Shown in pieces: positions 8,982-17,595 of a stretch of DNA of 64,000 nt. The notes beneath the pieces are model-generated. The model was given only the letters and a program-made list of their open reading frames with translations, was not told where the DNA came from and did no database searches. Source of the stretch: Thiobacillus sp. 0-1251. Lineage in GTDB: Bacteria; Pseudomonadota; Gammaproteobacteria; Burkholderiales; Thiobacillaceae. Location of the stretch: the NCBI GenBank assembly GCA_001899305.1, contig MKWL01000021.1:62001-126000 (forward strand), read 5' to 3'. Each line of letters opens with the position of its first letter. Position 1 is the stretch's first letter. The translations under genes were made by a program, and so were the position numbers.

Positions 8982-11513
8982 CTACAGCGGGACAAATTGC
9001 CTGCGACCCAGCGCCCGCCACACTTCGCTCATGAAGCGGCGCTGGTTGAAATCCGACTTTTCCATGATCTGGGTGACGCGGCCGTTCAACGCATGCTGAT
9101 CTTCCGCCGTCAGCAGCTTGGCAGTGAGGACGAGGATGGGGATCTTGGCTGTTTCGGGATGCGCGGCGAGCGCCTCCACCACTTCGAAGCCGCTTACCTC
9201 CGGCATCATCAGGTCGAGGATGATCAGGCTGGGCAAATGGGTTTTCGCCATCGAAATGCCTTCGGCCCCGCCAGACGCCTGCAGCACCTTGAAGGGGAAG
9301 GATCTCAGGTAGGCCATGGCGAGCTCGACTGCGTGCGGATCGTCGTCCACGACCAGGATGGTCCGCGGCTCGCCGGCTTCGTCGGTGCGCCCAAGCCCGA
9401 GCCGCTCCAGCGCGGCATCGAGGCCATCCTTCAACACGGGCTTTTGCAGCACCTCGGCGGCCCCCAGCGAGAAGCCCTTGCTGCAGTCGGCGACGATCGA
9501 CATGATGACGACGGGGGTCTGCGCGAACTGGGGGTTCTGCTTGATCCGGGCGAGGAGCTCCCAGCCGTCCATGTCGGGCAGCAGGATATCGAGGCTGATC
9601 AGGTCAGGCCACGGCGACTCGTTCAGCATGGCGAGCGCGATCTGGGCCGAAGCCGCGCGCATGACCTCGCAGCCGTTGGCCTCCAGTTGCATGCGGATGA
9701 GATCGGCCGCCTGGTTGTTGTCCTCCACCACCAGCACCCGCGGTGCTTCCACCACCACCGGCGTGGTATCGGGCCGGACCAGGATGGCCTGCCTGTCCGC
9801 TTCGCCGGGCGTGTCGCGGTAAGGCAGCCATACCGTGAAGCGGCTGCCGCGGCCGGGCAGGCTGGCCACCCGCACGCCGCCGCCATGCAGCTCCGCCAGC
9901 TTGCGCACCAGCGCCAGGCCCAGCCCCGTTCCTTCGAAACGGCGGGACAGCGAGCTGTCGATCTGGACGAAAGGCTGAAACAGCCGCGCCATGTCGTCCG
10001 CCTCGATGCCGATGCCGCTGTCGGACACGTCGATCTGCAGGAAGGCATCGATGTTTTCGGGAAGCGGGGTGCGCACCTCGGGCAGGTCGCCCGCCCGCTG
10101 TAATGCCGCCTCGCGCGTCACCACGCCGGCATGCAGCGTGACCGCGCCGCCTTCCGGCGTGAATTTGACCGCATTGGAAAGCAGGTTGTAGACGATCTGC
10201 TTGAGCTTGCGCGGATCCAGCCAGCATGGCGCCATCTCTTCAGGCACTTCCAGCTTCAGGCTGATCCGGTGCGCCAGCGATTTCTCCTTGACGATGGAGA
10301 GGCTGCCGCCCAACAGGGGGATGGGATCGGTCTTCTCCAGTTCCAGGTGCATCTTGCCCGCCTCGACCTTGGATAGATCGAGCACGTCGTTGATGAGCGC
10401 GAGCAGATGCTGGCCGCTGTCGAAGATGTCGCACAGATACTCGTGCTGCTTGTCGTTCAGTTCGCCGACCAGGCCGTCGCGCAACACTTCCGAGAAGCCG
10501 ATGATCGCGTTGAGCGGCGTGCGCAGTTCGTGACTCATGCTGGCCAGAAATTCGCTTTTGAAACGGGTCGATTCCTCGGCGGCCTGGTGCATCTGGATGA
10601 GCAGGCTTTCCTTTTCCTTGGCGGCGCTGATGTCGTCGATCATCCAGATCGCGCCGTCCGGATAAAGCTCGGGATCCAGCGGCTTGTGGACGACGTGTGC
10701 CCAGAACGGAACGGCCTGGCGCTTCAGCTGGATTTCGGTATCGAAGATCTCGCTTGGCGCACGTTCCTGCCCGGGGTCGCCCCATAGCGTCCCGCTTCCT
10801 GCCGGCTGCAGCAGCGAGCCGATCGGCGTGCCCGCCAGCGCGTCGGGCGAAACCGTGCCGAACAGGTCGGCCGTCTTGGGATTGGCGCGCACGATTCGGT
10901 TGTGGGTGGAAAAAACGACGCCCACCTGGATGTTGTCGAGGATGGTTTCCAGCTCCAGGGTGCGTTCGCGAACGCGCTTCTCGAGTTCCGCGTAGACCTG
11001 TACGTTCTCCAGCGCGACCGCCGTCGTGTCCGCGAGCGCCTGCAGCACCTTCACCTGTTCCGGGCTCGGTTGATGCCGTTCCGCCCAGTAGTTTCCGATG
11101 GCGCCCACCGGATCCAGGGTGCGGATCGGCACCATCGCCAGGCTTTTGACGAAGGTGGGGCGATAGGCATCGGCGGGAATGCGCGAATCGGCGTAGATGT
11201 CCTCGATCACTGCAGGCTGCCGGTTCAGCATGGCCCAGCCGCTGATGCAGACATCCATGGGAAAACGCTGCCCTTTCCACAGGGGGCTGATCGCATCCTC
11301 GTCGGCGTAAAAGCATTTGTCGCCGTCGCGCAGCACGAAGGTTGCGCCGTCGGCGCCGGTGAGTGCACGCGCCGCATGCTTGACGATGTCCATCACGGTA
11401 GCCAGATCGCGCGCCATCGACAGGCGTTGCACCACCTCGACCAGCTGTTCCATCGCATGGCCGTACCACAGGGCCCGCTCCCGGGCGTTTCCGGAGTCTG
11501 TCGATTCTGTCAT
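8982..11513 (-). CDS. Hybrid sensor histidine kinase (GAF-PAS-HisKA-HATPase-REC-REC)
   Basis: A cytoplasmic kinase of 843 residues with no membrane segment. Order: GAF (about 40-185), PAS (200-310), HisKA with the phospho-accepting His in SMSHELRTPLNAIIGF, HATPase with the N box NLLSNAVKFTPEGG and G boxes DSGIGIE and GTGLGLALV, then two receiver domains with phosphoryl-Asp in SLDILLPDMDG and LDLMMPEVSG. The start at 11513 (MTESTDSG) is chosen because the longer frame to 11825 reads through the neighbouring gene with no domain. It is encoded downstream of an HD-GYP regulator and a lone receiver on the same strand, suggesting one phosphorelay. The signal sensed by the GAF domain is unknown. Confidence 0.9.
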   Translation of the reverse strand: MTESTDSGNARERALWYGHAMEQLVEVVQRLSMARDLATVMDIVKHAARALTGADGATFVLRDGDKCFYADEDAISPLWKGQRFPMDVCISGWAMLNRQPAVIEDIYADSRIPADAYRPTFVKSLAMVPIRTLDPVGAIGNYWAERHQPSPEQVKVLQALADTTAVALENVQVYAELEKRVRERTLELETILDNIQVGVVFSTHNRIVRANPKTADLFGTVSPDALAGTPIGSLLQPAGSGTLWGDPGQERAPSEIFDTEIQLKRQAVPFWAHVVHKPLDPELYPDGAIWMIDDISAAKEKESLLIQMHQAAEESTRFKSEFLASMSHELRTPLNAIIGFSEVLRDGLVGELNDKQHEYLCDIFDSGQHLLALINDVLDLSKVEAGKMHLELEKTDPIPLLGGSLSIVKEKSLAHRISLKLEVPEEMAPCWLDPRKLKQIVYNLLSNAVKFTPEGGAVTLHAGVVTREAALQRAGDLPEVRTPLPENIDAFLQIDVSDSGIGIEADDMARLFQPFVQIDSSLSRRFEGTGLGLALVRKLAELHGGGVRVASLPGRGSRFTVWLPYRDTPGEADRQAILVRPDTTPVVVEAPRVLVVEDNNQAADLIRMQLEANGCEVMRAASAQIALAMLNESPWPDLISLDILLPDMDGWELLARIKQNPQFAQTPVVIMSIVADCSKGFSLGAAEVLQKPVLKDGLDAALERLGLGRTDEAGEPRTILVVDDDPHAVELAMAYLRSFPFKVLQASGGAEGISMAKTHLPSLIILDLMMPEVSGFEVVEALAAHPETAKIPILVLTAKLLTAEDQHALNGRVTQIMEKSDFNQRRFMSEVWRALGRRQFVPL

Positions 11514-11563
11514 GGCGAGGCTCGTGTTGGTGTGATCGGGAAGGTAGGTGCGCGCGCCACCGC

Positions 11564-12631
11564 TCAATCGGTGTGCGATTGATAGATGTCGTTGAATACG
11601 TCGGCACAGCGGATAAACGCGGCCAGCACGGCAGGATCGAAATGGCTGGGGTGAGTCCGCTCGTCGCCCTCCACGATCAGGCTGAAGGCCTGCTCGTGGG
11701 TAAACGCGGCCTTGTAGGGACGGACACTGCGCAGCGCGTCGTACACGTCGCAGATCGCCATGATCCGCGCTTCCAGCGGAATGGCGTCCCCCACGAGCCG
11801 ACCCGGATAGCCGCTGCCATCCCATTTCTCATGATGATTCTGGGCAATGGCCGCACCCATGCGGGTGTAGGGCGAGGTGGTCTTCCCGCCGCCCAGGATC
11901 CTGGCGCCGAGTTCGGCATGGGACTTCATGCTCTCCCACTCCACCGGATCGAGGCGGCCCGGCTTGAGCAGGACCATATCCGGCACGCCGATTTTGCCGA
12001 TGTCGTGCAGCGGACTCGCATGATAGATCGTCTCGACGAAGTCCTGCGGCATCCCCAGTTGTCCGGCCAGGTGCTTGCAGTAGTGGCTGATGCGGCGGAT
12101 ATGCGCACCGGTCTCCTCGTCGCGGAATTCCGCCGCGCGCAAAATGGTGTAGAGCGTGTCGAACTGGCTTTCGACGAGTTGCTCGGTGCGTTCCCTCACC
12201 TGCACTTCCAGCGTGTGGTTGTAATTGGCGAGAAAATCGCTGTATTCCTTGAGCCGCAGGAGGTTGCGAACGCGCACCCACAATTCCGCGCGGTCCACCG
12301 GCTTGGTGAGGAATTCCTCGACTCCGCTCTGCAGGGCGGCCAGCCTCGATTCGCGTCCCGACAGGGAGGTCACCATGATGATGGGGATGGCCCGGGTGGC
12401 ATCGGCGGCCTTGAGTTCCGCCGCGACCTGAAAGCCGTCCATGCCCGGCATCATGGCATCGAGCAGGATGAGGTCCGGCTTCTCCGTCGTCGCCCACTGG
12501 AGGGCGGCTTCGCCGCTCTGCGCCTCGAACGTGAGATAGCCTTCGGATTTCAGCAGCAGCGAGAGATGGGCCCGGTTCTTGGCGTCGTCATCGACGATCA
12601 GGATGGTTTTTTGTATGACGGCGGCGTCCAT
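11564..12631 (-). CDS. Response regulator with HD-GYP c-di-GMP phosphodiesterase domain
   Basis: An N-terminal receiver (residues 8-125, phospho-Asp in LLDAMMPGMDG, Lys in LTKPVD), a helical linker (ERTEQLVESQFDTLYTILRA), then an HD-GYP domain. The metal-binding HD is in SPLHDIGKIGVPD and the GYP signature is HHEKWDGSGYP. HD-GYP enzymes hydrolyse cyclic di-GMP to pGpG or GMP. The enzyme is probably switched by phosphotransfer from the adjacent hybrid kinase, whose start is 50 bp downstream. It has the same layout as the RpfG family. All key residues seen are present. Confidence 0.93.
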   Translation of the reverse strand: MDAAVIQKTILIVDDDAKNRAHLSLLLKSEGYLTFEAQSGEAALQWATTEKPDLILLDAMMPGMDGFQVAAELKAADATRAIPIIMVTSLSGRESRLAALQSGVEEFLTKPVDRAELWVRVRNLLRLKEYSDFLANYNHTLEVQVRERTEQLVESQFDTLYTILRAAEFRDEETGAHIRRISHYCKHLAGQLGMPQDFVETIYHASPLHDIGKIGVPDMVLLKPGRLDPVEWESMKSHAELGARILGGGKTTSPYTRMGAAIAQNHHEKWDGSGYPGRLVGDAIPLEARIMAICDVYDALRSVRPYKAAFTHEQAFSLIVEGDERTHPSHFDPAVLAAFIRCADVFNDIYQSHTD

Positions 12632-12637
12632 GTGTGC

Positions 12638-13030
12638 CTATTCCCCGTGCAGGTCTACGGTCGCGCCGGCAGGCAGTGCGGCGGCAATCGTTTCGAGAAA
12701 CGTTCGGTAATTGAAGGGTTTGGCGATATAGCCGTCGCAGCCCGCCGCCCGGATCTTGTCCTCGTCGCCTTTCATGGCAAAGGCCGTGAGCGCAAAAACC
12801 TTGCTGTGCCGCAAGCCGGCATCGGCCTTGATCACTTGGGTGGCAGCGAGTCCGTCCATCCCGGGCAGCTGAATATCCATCAGGATGATGTCAGGCCGAT
12901 GCATCCGCGCCAGCGCGATTCCGGCTTGTGCGTCGCTCGCCTGCAATACTGTGTATCCGGCGTTTTCCAACAGAAAGCTCGCCAGCTTCATGTTGTGGGG
13001 GTTGTCTTCGATGATCAGGACAGTTGCCAC
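12638..13030 (-). CDS. Single-domain response regulator (CheY/DivK-like)
   Basis: A lone receiver domain of 130 residues with the acidic pocket in VLIIEDNPHN, phosphoryl-Asp in ILMDIQLPGMDG, switch Thr/Ala in FALTAFAM and Lys in GYIAKPFNYR. There is no output domain. I chose the GTG at 13030 because the longer frame upstream adds about 42 residues with no domain character and GTG-GCA-ACT gives the usual receiver start. It lies 6 bp before the HD-GYP gene, and is probably a phosphotransfer shuttle of the same relay. Confidence 0.85.
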   Translation of the reverse strand: MATVLIIEDNPHNMKLASFLLENAGYTVLQASDAQAGIALARMHRPDIILMDIQLPGMDGLAATQVIKADAGLRHSKVFALTAFAMKGDEDKIRAAGCDGYIAKPFNYRTFLETIAAALPAGATVDLHGE

Positions 13031-13566
13031 GGTACATTCCCTCAGCCTTCCGGTTCGGACTGTTCCCCCGCTTTGATTTTTTATTTTGATGTTCGTGTCG
13101 ATGCGGCCGGCAAGGCCAGCGCACGCTTCGATTACAGCACAGCATAGGCCATTCACCGAGAATTAATGGTTATGCTCCGCCGTGCGACCCTGCCTCTTCA
13201 TGTCATGTCTACCCCGAATTGCGCGGCCTTATTAAACAACGGGGTACGGCTGCCGGTCCAGCCGGCATATCTGCGCGGCGTCTGTACCAGCGCAGACCTC
13301 TCATGAAACAGCCTGGACATCGAGTTCACGAAACGCCGGGCCTGATCCCCGGCACGTCAGTCGGCTTACGGCCGCAGAGGATTGCCTATCCAACCCACCC
13401 AAAGCACGCGGCATGGAAAATGGCACGGACATGACAACACACTAATAACAAAAACAATGTGTTACATAAAAACCTACCCATTTCCTACCCATTTGGGTAA
13501 TCCCGATAAAATCACTCAAGTATTGTCTAGACTGGAGAAGGTCTTCCTTATTCCCTGGAGACTGCC
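13031..13566. other. Intergenic region upstream of dsrA and of the response-regulator operon
   Basis: About 530 bp between divergent transcripts with no convincing gene. Close to dsrA the sequence turns AT-rich and contains a direct repeat of CCTACCCATTT around 13475-13495, a candidate inverted motif at 13498-13524, and a GGAG ribosome site shortly before the dsrA ATG. Promoters for both directions should lie here, but I see no clear consensus -35/-10 pair. Confidence 0.6.
13498..13524 (+). promoter_or_regulatory. Candidate Rrf2/IscR-like operator upstream of dsrA
   Basis: ATCCCGATAAAATCACTC followed by AAGTAT resembles, imperfectly, the inverted Rrf2-family (IscR-type) site of general form CCGACTAAATTAGTCGG flanked by AT. 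It lies about 45 bp before the dsrA ATG. DsrA is a sirohaem/Fe-S enzyme, so Fe-S responsive control would make sense. The match is partial and the call is tentative. Confidence 0.25.
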
Positions 13567-14871
13567 ATGTCTACTCGCCCCCTCCATGACACCCCCATGC
13601 TCGACCAGCTTGAAAGCGGGCCGTGGCCCAGTTTCGTGACCGGTCTCAAACGCCTGGCCAAGGACAACGACATGATGGTTGACCTGCTCGGCCAACTGGA
13701 AACCTCCTACGAAGCCCGCAAGGGCTTCTGGAAGGGCGGCACGGTCGGCGTGTTCGGCTATGGTGGCGGCATCATTCCGCGCTTCACCGAACTGAAGGAC
13801 GAATCCGGCAAGCCACTCTTCCCCGAGGCCGCCGAATTCCACACGCTGCGCGTGCAGCCGCCGGCCGGCATGCACTACACCTCCGACCTGCTGCGCAAGC
13901 TGTGCGACGTGTGGGTCGACAACGGCGGCTCGGGCTTGATCGCGTTCCACGGCCAATCCGGCGACATCATGTTCCAGGGCGTCAGCAGCGAGAACGTGCA
14001 GGCGGTGTTCAACGGCCTCAACGAAATCGGCTTCGACCTCGGCGGCGCCGGCCCGGCGCTGCGCACCTCGATGTCCTGCGTCGGTTCGGCGCGCTGCGAA
14101 ATGTCGTGTTTCGACGAGGCGCGGGCGCTGCGCACCGTCATCAACAACAACATCGACGACATGCACCGTCCGTCGCTGCCCTACAAGTTCAAGTTCAAGT
14201 TCTCCGGCTGCCCGAACGACTGCGTCAACGCGATCCAGCGTTCGGACATGGCGACCATCGGCACCTGGCGCGACAACATTCGCATCAACGAGACGCTGGT
14301 GCAGGACTATTACAAGGTGCACGGCATGCACGACCTCTACAACGATGTAGTCGGCCGCTGCCCGACCAAGGCCATTACCGTGGTGCCGGCCGATCAAGTG
14401 CAGGCGGGCGAACATACCTCGGTGGCGCATCTTGGCGACGGCAACGCCCTGTGCATCGACAACAAGAACTGCGTGCGCTGCATGCACTGTCTCAACGTCA
14501 TTCCCGGCGGTCTGCTGCCCGGCAAGGACAAGGGGGTGACCATCCTGGTGGGCGGCAAGGGCGTGCTGAAGATCGGCGCCACCATGGGCAGCGTGATCAT
14601 TCCGTTCATGAAGCTGGAAACCGACGAGGACTTCGAGAAGCTGAACGAACTGGCGCGCAACATCCTCGACTTCTTCGCGGAGAATGCGCTCGACCACGAG
14701 CGCACCGGCGAAATGATCGAGCGGATCGGGCTCGCCAATTTCCTCGAAGGCATGGATATCCCGGTCGATCCCAACATGATCAAGGAGCCGCGTTCCAACC
14801 CCTACTTCCGTTCCGACGACTGGGACGAACAGGTGGCCAAATGGGTGGAATACAAGCAGAAAGCAGCCTGA
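13567..14871 (+). CDS. dsrA: Dissimilatory sulfite reductase alpha subunit (DsrA), without dsrB nearby
   Basis: 434 residues, normal DsrA length. Sirohaem-[4Fe-4S] ligands are seen as C171-x5-C177 in SCVGSARCEMSC and C215-x3-C219 in SGCPNDC. The inserted ferredoxin domain has C265 in GRCPTKA and C296, C302, C305 and C308 in the CIDNKNCVRCMHC segment. In sulfur oxidisers reverse DsrAB turns persulfide sulfur carried by DsrC into sulfite, which feeds AprBA and Sat. Here dsrA stands alone: the next gene is convergent, and neither dsrB nor dsrEFHC is in the window. It is either an extra copy or a detached subunit gene. A GGAG ribosome site supports the start. Confidence 0.93.
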   Translation: MSTRPLHDTPMLDQLESGPWPSFVTGLKRLAKDNDMMVDLLGQLETSYEARKGFWKGGTVGVFGYGGGIIPRFTELKDESGKPLFPEAAEFHTLRVQPPAGMHYTSDLLRKLCDVWVDNGGSGLIAFHGQSGDIMFQGVSSENVQAVFNGLNEIGFDLGGAGPALRTSMSCVGSARCEMSCFDEARALRTVINNNIDDMHRPSLPYKFKFKFSGCPNDCVNAIQRSDMATIGTWRDNIRINETLVQDYYKVHGMHDLYNDVVGRCPTKAITVVPADQVQAGEHTSVAHLGDGNALCIDNKNCVRCMHCLNVIPGGLLPGKDKGVTILVGGKGVLKIGATMGSVIIPFMKLETDEDFEKLNELARNILDFFAENALDHERTGEMIERIGLANFLEGMDIPVDPNMIKEPRSNPYFRSDDWDEQVAKWVEYKQKAA

Positions 14872-14953
14872 GCGGGACCGATATGGCCGCATGACGTCGC
14901 CTGCGCTTGCGCGGGTTCCGGCGCGGGTAGTTGTCTGATGGGCCAGGCGGGCG

Positions 14954-15187
14954 TCACAGCCCGACAAGCTGGGCGTGCAGTCCTCGTTCCTCGAAGCGAT
15001 GGAGCAGGCTGGATGCCCGGGTGGCGTCCGTATCGTAGACCACCATGATCATGTGTGTTTTTTCCGGGCGATGTCCCACCGAGATCACGCCCGCATCATG
15101 GCGGATGCCCTCTTCGAGGCGATGCAATGCCTCATCGTCGAGCGTTTCGTTGATATGCACAAGCACGTCATTCAGTCTTGCGTTCAT
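14954..15187 (-). CDS. Small protein of unknown function (HMA-fold-like, no cysteines)
   Basis: A 77-residue acidic protein. Its beta-alpha-beta pattern (DVLVHINETLDDEALHRLEE, then HMIMVVYDTDA and LHAQLVGL) resembles a ferredoxin-like heavy-metal-associated fold, but it lacks the CxxC metal site. It lies 36 bp downstream of uspA on the same strand and is probably co-transcribed with it. An AGGAG-like ribosome site precedes the ATG. The function is not recognised. Confidence 0.65.
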   Translation of the reverse strand: MNARLNDVLVHINETLDDEALHRLEEGIRHDAGVISVGHRPEKTHMIMVVYDTDATRASSLLHRFEERGLHAQLVGL

Positions 15188-15223
15188 CTTGCTCTCCTTA
15201 TCGCAGACGGGAGAAAAACACGG

Positions 15224-15667
15224 CTACTTGCCGCGAACGAGCAGGACCGGCTTGCTCGCCACGCGCACGATCCCCTCGGCGACGCTCCCCAGGAACAGGT
15301 GGCTCAGACCGCGCCGGCCATGCGTCCCGACCACGATCAGATCGGCCGGCCAGGCGTCGGCTTCGCGCGCCAGGACATCGGGGATGCGATCGCCCAGCCG
15401 GTCCAGCTCGATCAGCCGGGTGTCGGCCTCGACGCCGGCCTCGGCTGCCGTGGAAGCCGCCTTGCCGAGCAGCGCACGCCCGCTGGCGGCCAGCACGTTC
15501 CAGAGTTCTGCCGTGTTCGGGAATTCAGACCAGTTGAGGTTGACTTCATCCACCACGTTGACAATGCGCAGGCGCGATCCCGCCGCTCTGGCAAATTGAA
15601 TGGCCTCGTTCAGCGCCAGTTCGGAGGTCTGGCTGCCATCGATCGCCACCATAATGGACTTGTACAT
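15224..15667 (-). CDS. Universal stress protein, UspA family
   Basis: A 147-residue single Usp domain. The start [19 protein letters not shown] and the nucleotide-binding signature [19 protein letters not shown] followed by PVLLVRG place it in the ATP-binding UspA group. Such proteins respond to starvation and respiratory stress. It follows the DUF302/cytochrome genes on the minus strand after a 160-bp gap, so it may have its own promoter, and precedes a small unknown gene. The role in sulfur metabolism, if any, is inferred only from position. Confidence 0.92.
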   Translation of the reverse strand: MYKSIMVAIDGSQTSELALNEAIQFARAAGSRLRIVNVVDEVNLNWSEFPNTAELWNVLAASGRALLGKAASTAAEAGVEADTRLIELDRLGDRIPDVLAREADAWPADLIVVGTHGRRGLSHLFLGSVAEGIVRVASKPVLLVRGK

Positions 15668-15827
15668 GATGCACCTCTCTCACGTGCGTGCGTCCGGGGA
15701 AAAAGCTGGGCGCCTCGCAGCCGTTAGCCCTCTTCACGACAGGCTGCAGACCGTGTGAATTCATCATAGTCCATTGATTTCCGTCCGACGCTGCCGGGCG
15801 GCAAGCGCGGGGCGGCGGACGCTGCGT

Positions 15828-16295
15828 TTACGAGTTGGCGCCCTCGCGCAATTCGTCCATGATCTCGTCCATGTCCTTTTCCCAGCGCTCCAGCACGGGC
15901 TTCAGGGCCGGATCCGGGAAAAACTGCTGCAGCGCCTGCGGATGGCTCGCCACCAGAATGGCCTGTTCGCCTTCCGCAAAAATCGTGATGTTCAGCGGCA
16001 GGAAGGGAATCAGTTCGGGATGGGCGGCCGTCACCTGCCGCACTTCATCCAGCTTGCCGAAATACACCACGCGGTACATGTCGCTCTTGAATTCGCGCCG
16101 GGCCAGGTTCTCGTTCACCTGCTGCAGGCGGGTGATCGTATAGCCGCGGGACGAAATGGCGCTTTGCAGCAGCGTCATTGCCTCGGGAAAGGGCGCGTTC
16201 ACGCGCGCCATGATCAGGTCTTCCGCCAGGGCGGGCGAACCGAGGGCAAGCAGCGCCAGGACAGCGACGCCCATTTTCTGGATCAGCTTCTTCAT
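15828..16295 (-). CDS. Exported DUF302 protein
   Basis: 155 residues. Start at 16295 (MKKLIQKM) gives a clean Sec signal peptide ending GSPALAED, and an ATGA overlap with the upstream cytochrome gene supports it. The mature part is one DUF302 domain (ALKPVLERW and YRVVYFGKLDEV segments). DUF302 proteins are periplasmic or membrane-attached and often sit next to cytochromes and thiosulfate/sulfur genes; the biochemical role is not established. Translational coupling to a cytochrome that carries its own DUF302 domain suggests that the two proteins form a complex. Confidence 0.82.
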   Translation of the reverse strand: MKKLIQKMGVAVLALLALGSPALAEDLIMARVNAPFPEAMTLLQSAISSRGYTITRLQQVNENLARREFKSDMYRVVYFGKLDEVRQVTAAHPELIPFLPLNITIFAEGEQAILVASHPQALQQFFPDPALKPVLERWEKDMDEIMDELREGANS

Positions 16296-17341
16296 AGCGT
16301 CGATTCCTCCATGATGGCGGTGTAGTTCTGCTTCATCTGTTCGCACAATTCATTCAACTCGGAATTGTTGAACAGCCGGCTCAGCACCTTGGGGTTGACC
16401 GACATTACCTGGACCTTGCCGTCGGGTTTTTCCAGGATGGTGATGCGGCAAGGCAGGAACATGCCGACACGCGGATCGATGGCCAGGGCCTGGTTGAGCA
16501 GGCTGATGTTGCAGAAATAGACGATGACCTGTTTCGGGTTTTCGTTTTCCGGCTTGGTCAGGCCATATTCCAGCGTCTGCACCCGTCCATAGAAGAAGTT
16601 GTGGGTGGTCACCGCCGTCTTGACGTTTTCCACGGTGGTTTTCAGGTCATAGGGCGAGTCGCGAACGATCACCGGAGTTTCCGCCTGCAATACCTGCGCT
16701 GAGCCTGCAAGCGGTTGCTTCTCGAAGCTGCGTACATAGCTGACGATATCGTCGATGTCCTTTTCCTTGAGTCCCTGCTTGAGGAAGGACACCATCGGCG
16801 TGCCTGCGCGCCCTTTCATCAGCGTGGCCTTGATCATGGCGTCGGGCGCTGCAGCCAGGAAGCCGGGGTTGTGCAGCGCGGGCGCCATGATGGGCAGATC
16901 GCGCGGCCGCGAGAAGGTCACCCCCGTGCCTTTTGCGCCTTCGCCATTGACGCCATGGCAGGCGACGCAGTATTTCTGGAACAGCTGCTTGCCGTGCGTC
17001 GGATTGCCCTGTACCGGCTTGTCCGAATAGGTGACGGCCGGTCCGTGGTTCCAGGAGCGCACGTAGCCGACGATGGCGTCGATTTCGTCTTCCTTCAGGC
17101 TGGAAAAGGTCGGCATGACCCGGCCCGGACGACCCAGGTGGATGGTCTTGCGCAGGTAGTCGTCGCTGATGCTGGCCTGGAACGAAGGCAGCGCCAGGGG
17201 AACACCGATGCCGCCCGTGCCTTTTTCGCCATGACAGGCGGCGCAGTTGCGCGCATACAGCTTGGCGCCGTTCAGATCCGCCTGGGCCTGTGAGCAGCCC
17301 AATCCGCCAAGCAGGATCAATGCAAATAGACGAAGCAGCAT
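16292..17341 (-). CDS. Dihaem cytochrome c fused to a DUF302 domain
   Basis: 349 residues: signal peptide ending SQAQA, two class I cytochrome c domains with haem motifs CAACH (near residue 33) and CVACH (near residue 126), and a C-terminal DUF302 domain from about residue 215. Methionines in RPGRVMPTF and GRAGTPMVSF are the likely sixth haem ligands. It should be a periplasmic electron carrier or the redox subunit of an enzyme of unknown substrate. It is the first gene of the minus-strand group and overlaps the DUF302 gene by 4 bp. An AT-rich inverted repeat lies about 35 bp upstream of its start. The convergent dsrA suggests, but does not prove, a sulfur role. Confidence 0.88.
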   Translation of the reverse strand: MLLRLFALILLGGLGCSQAQADLNGAKLYARNCAACHGEKGTGGIGVPLALPSFQASISDDYLRKTIHLGRPGRVMPTFSSLKEDEIDAIVGYVRSWNHGPAVTYSDKPVQGNPTHGKQLFQKYCVACHGVNGEGAKGTGVTFSRPRDLPIMAPALHNPGFLAAAPDAMIKATLMKGRAGTPMVSFLKQGLKEKDIDDIVSYVRSFEKQPLAGSAQVLQAETPVIVRDSPYDLKTTVENVKTAVTTHNFFYGRVQTLEYGLTKPENENPKQVIVYFCNISLLNQALAIDPRVGMFLPCRITILEKPDGKVQVMSVNPKVLSRLFNNSELNELCEQMKQNYTAIMEESTL

Positions 17342-17373
17342 GAGCGTTTCTCTCCGTTCAATAAGAATACATG

Positions 17374-17387
17374 AATATCTTAATATT
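17374..17387. promoter_or_regulatory. AT-rich inverted repeat before the cytochrome c-DUF302 gene
   Basis: AATAT-CTTA-ATATT within a strongly AT-rich 30-bp patch, unlike the surrounding GC-rich DNA. Such repeats are typical operators of ArsR-type repressors, including the BigR/SqrR sulfide-responsive group. No such regulator gene is adjacent, so this is only a candidate. Confidence 0.3.
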
Positions 17388-17595
17388 TATTCTAAACCTG
17401 TAAATCCCCAAAACAAACCGGTTTCGCGCGATTGATTGCCGGGGCATGCAAAAATATGCGCAGGCGGAGCCCGCCATCGCCCCGCCTGCCTATCTGCTAT
17501 AGCCGTATCGATCGGTTTTGCAAAGCCGGGAAGCCATGCAAAACCGCGCCCAACCGACGCTACGATACTCCACGCATCCCTTTGAACGCACAACG

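Noticed and set aside
11514-11825. N-terminal extension of the hybrid kinase frame
   Set aside because: The extra 104 residues overlap the HD-GYP gene in another frame and are Arg/Gly-rich without domain character; ATG at 11513 gives a normal protein.
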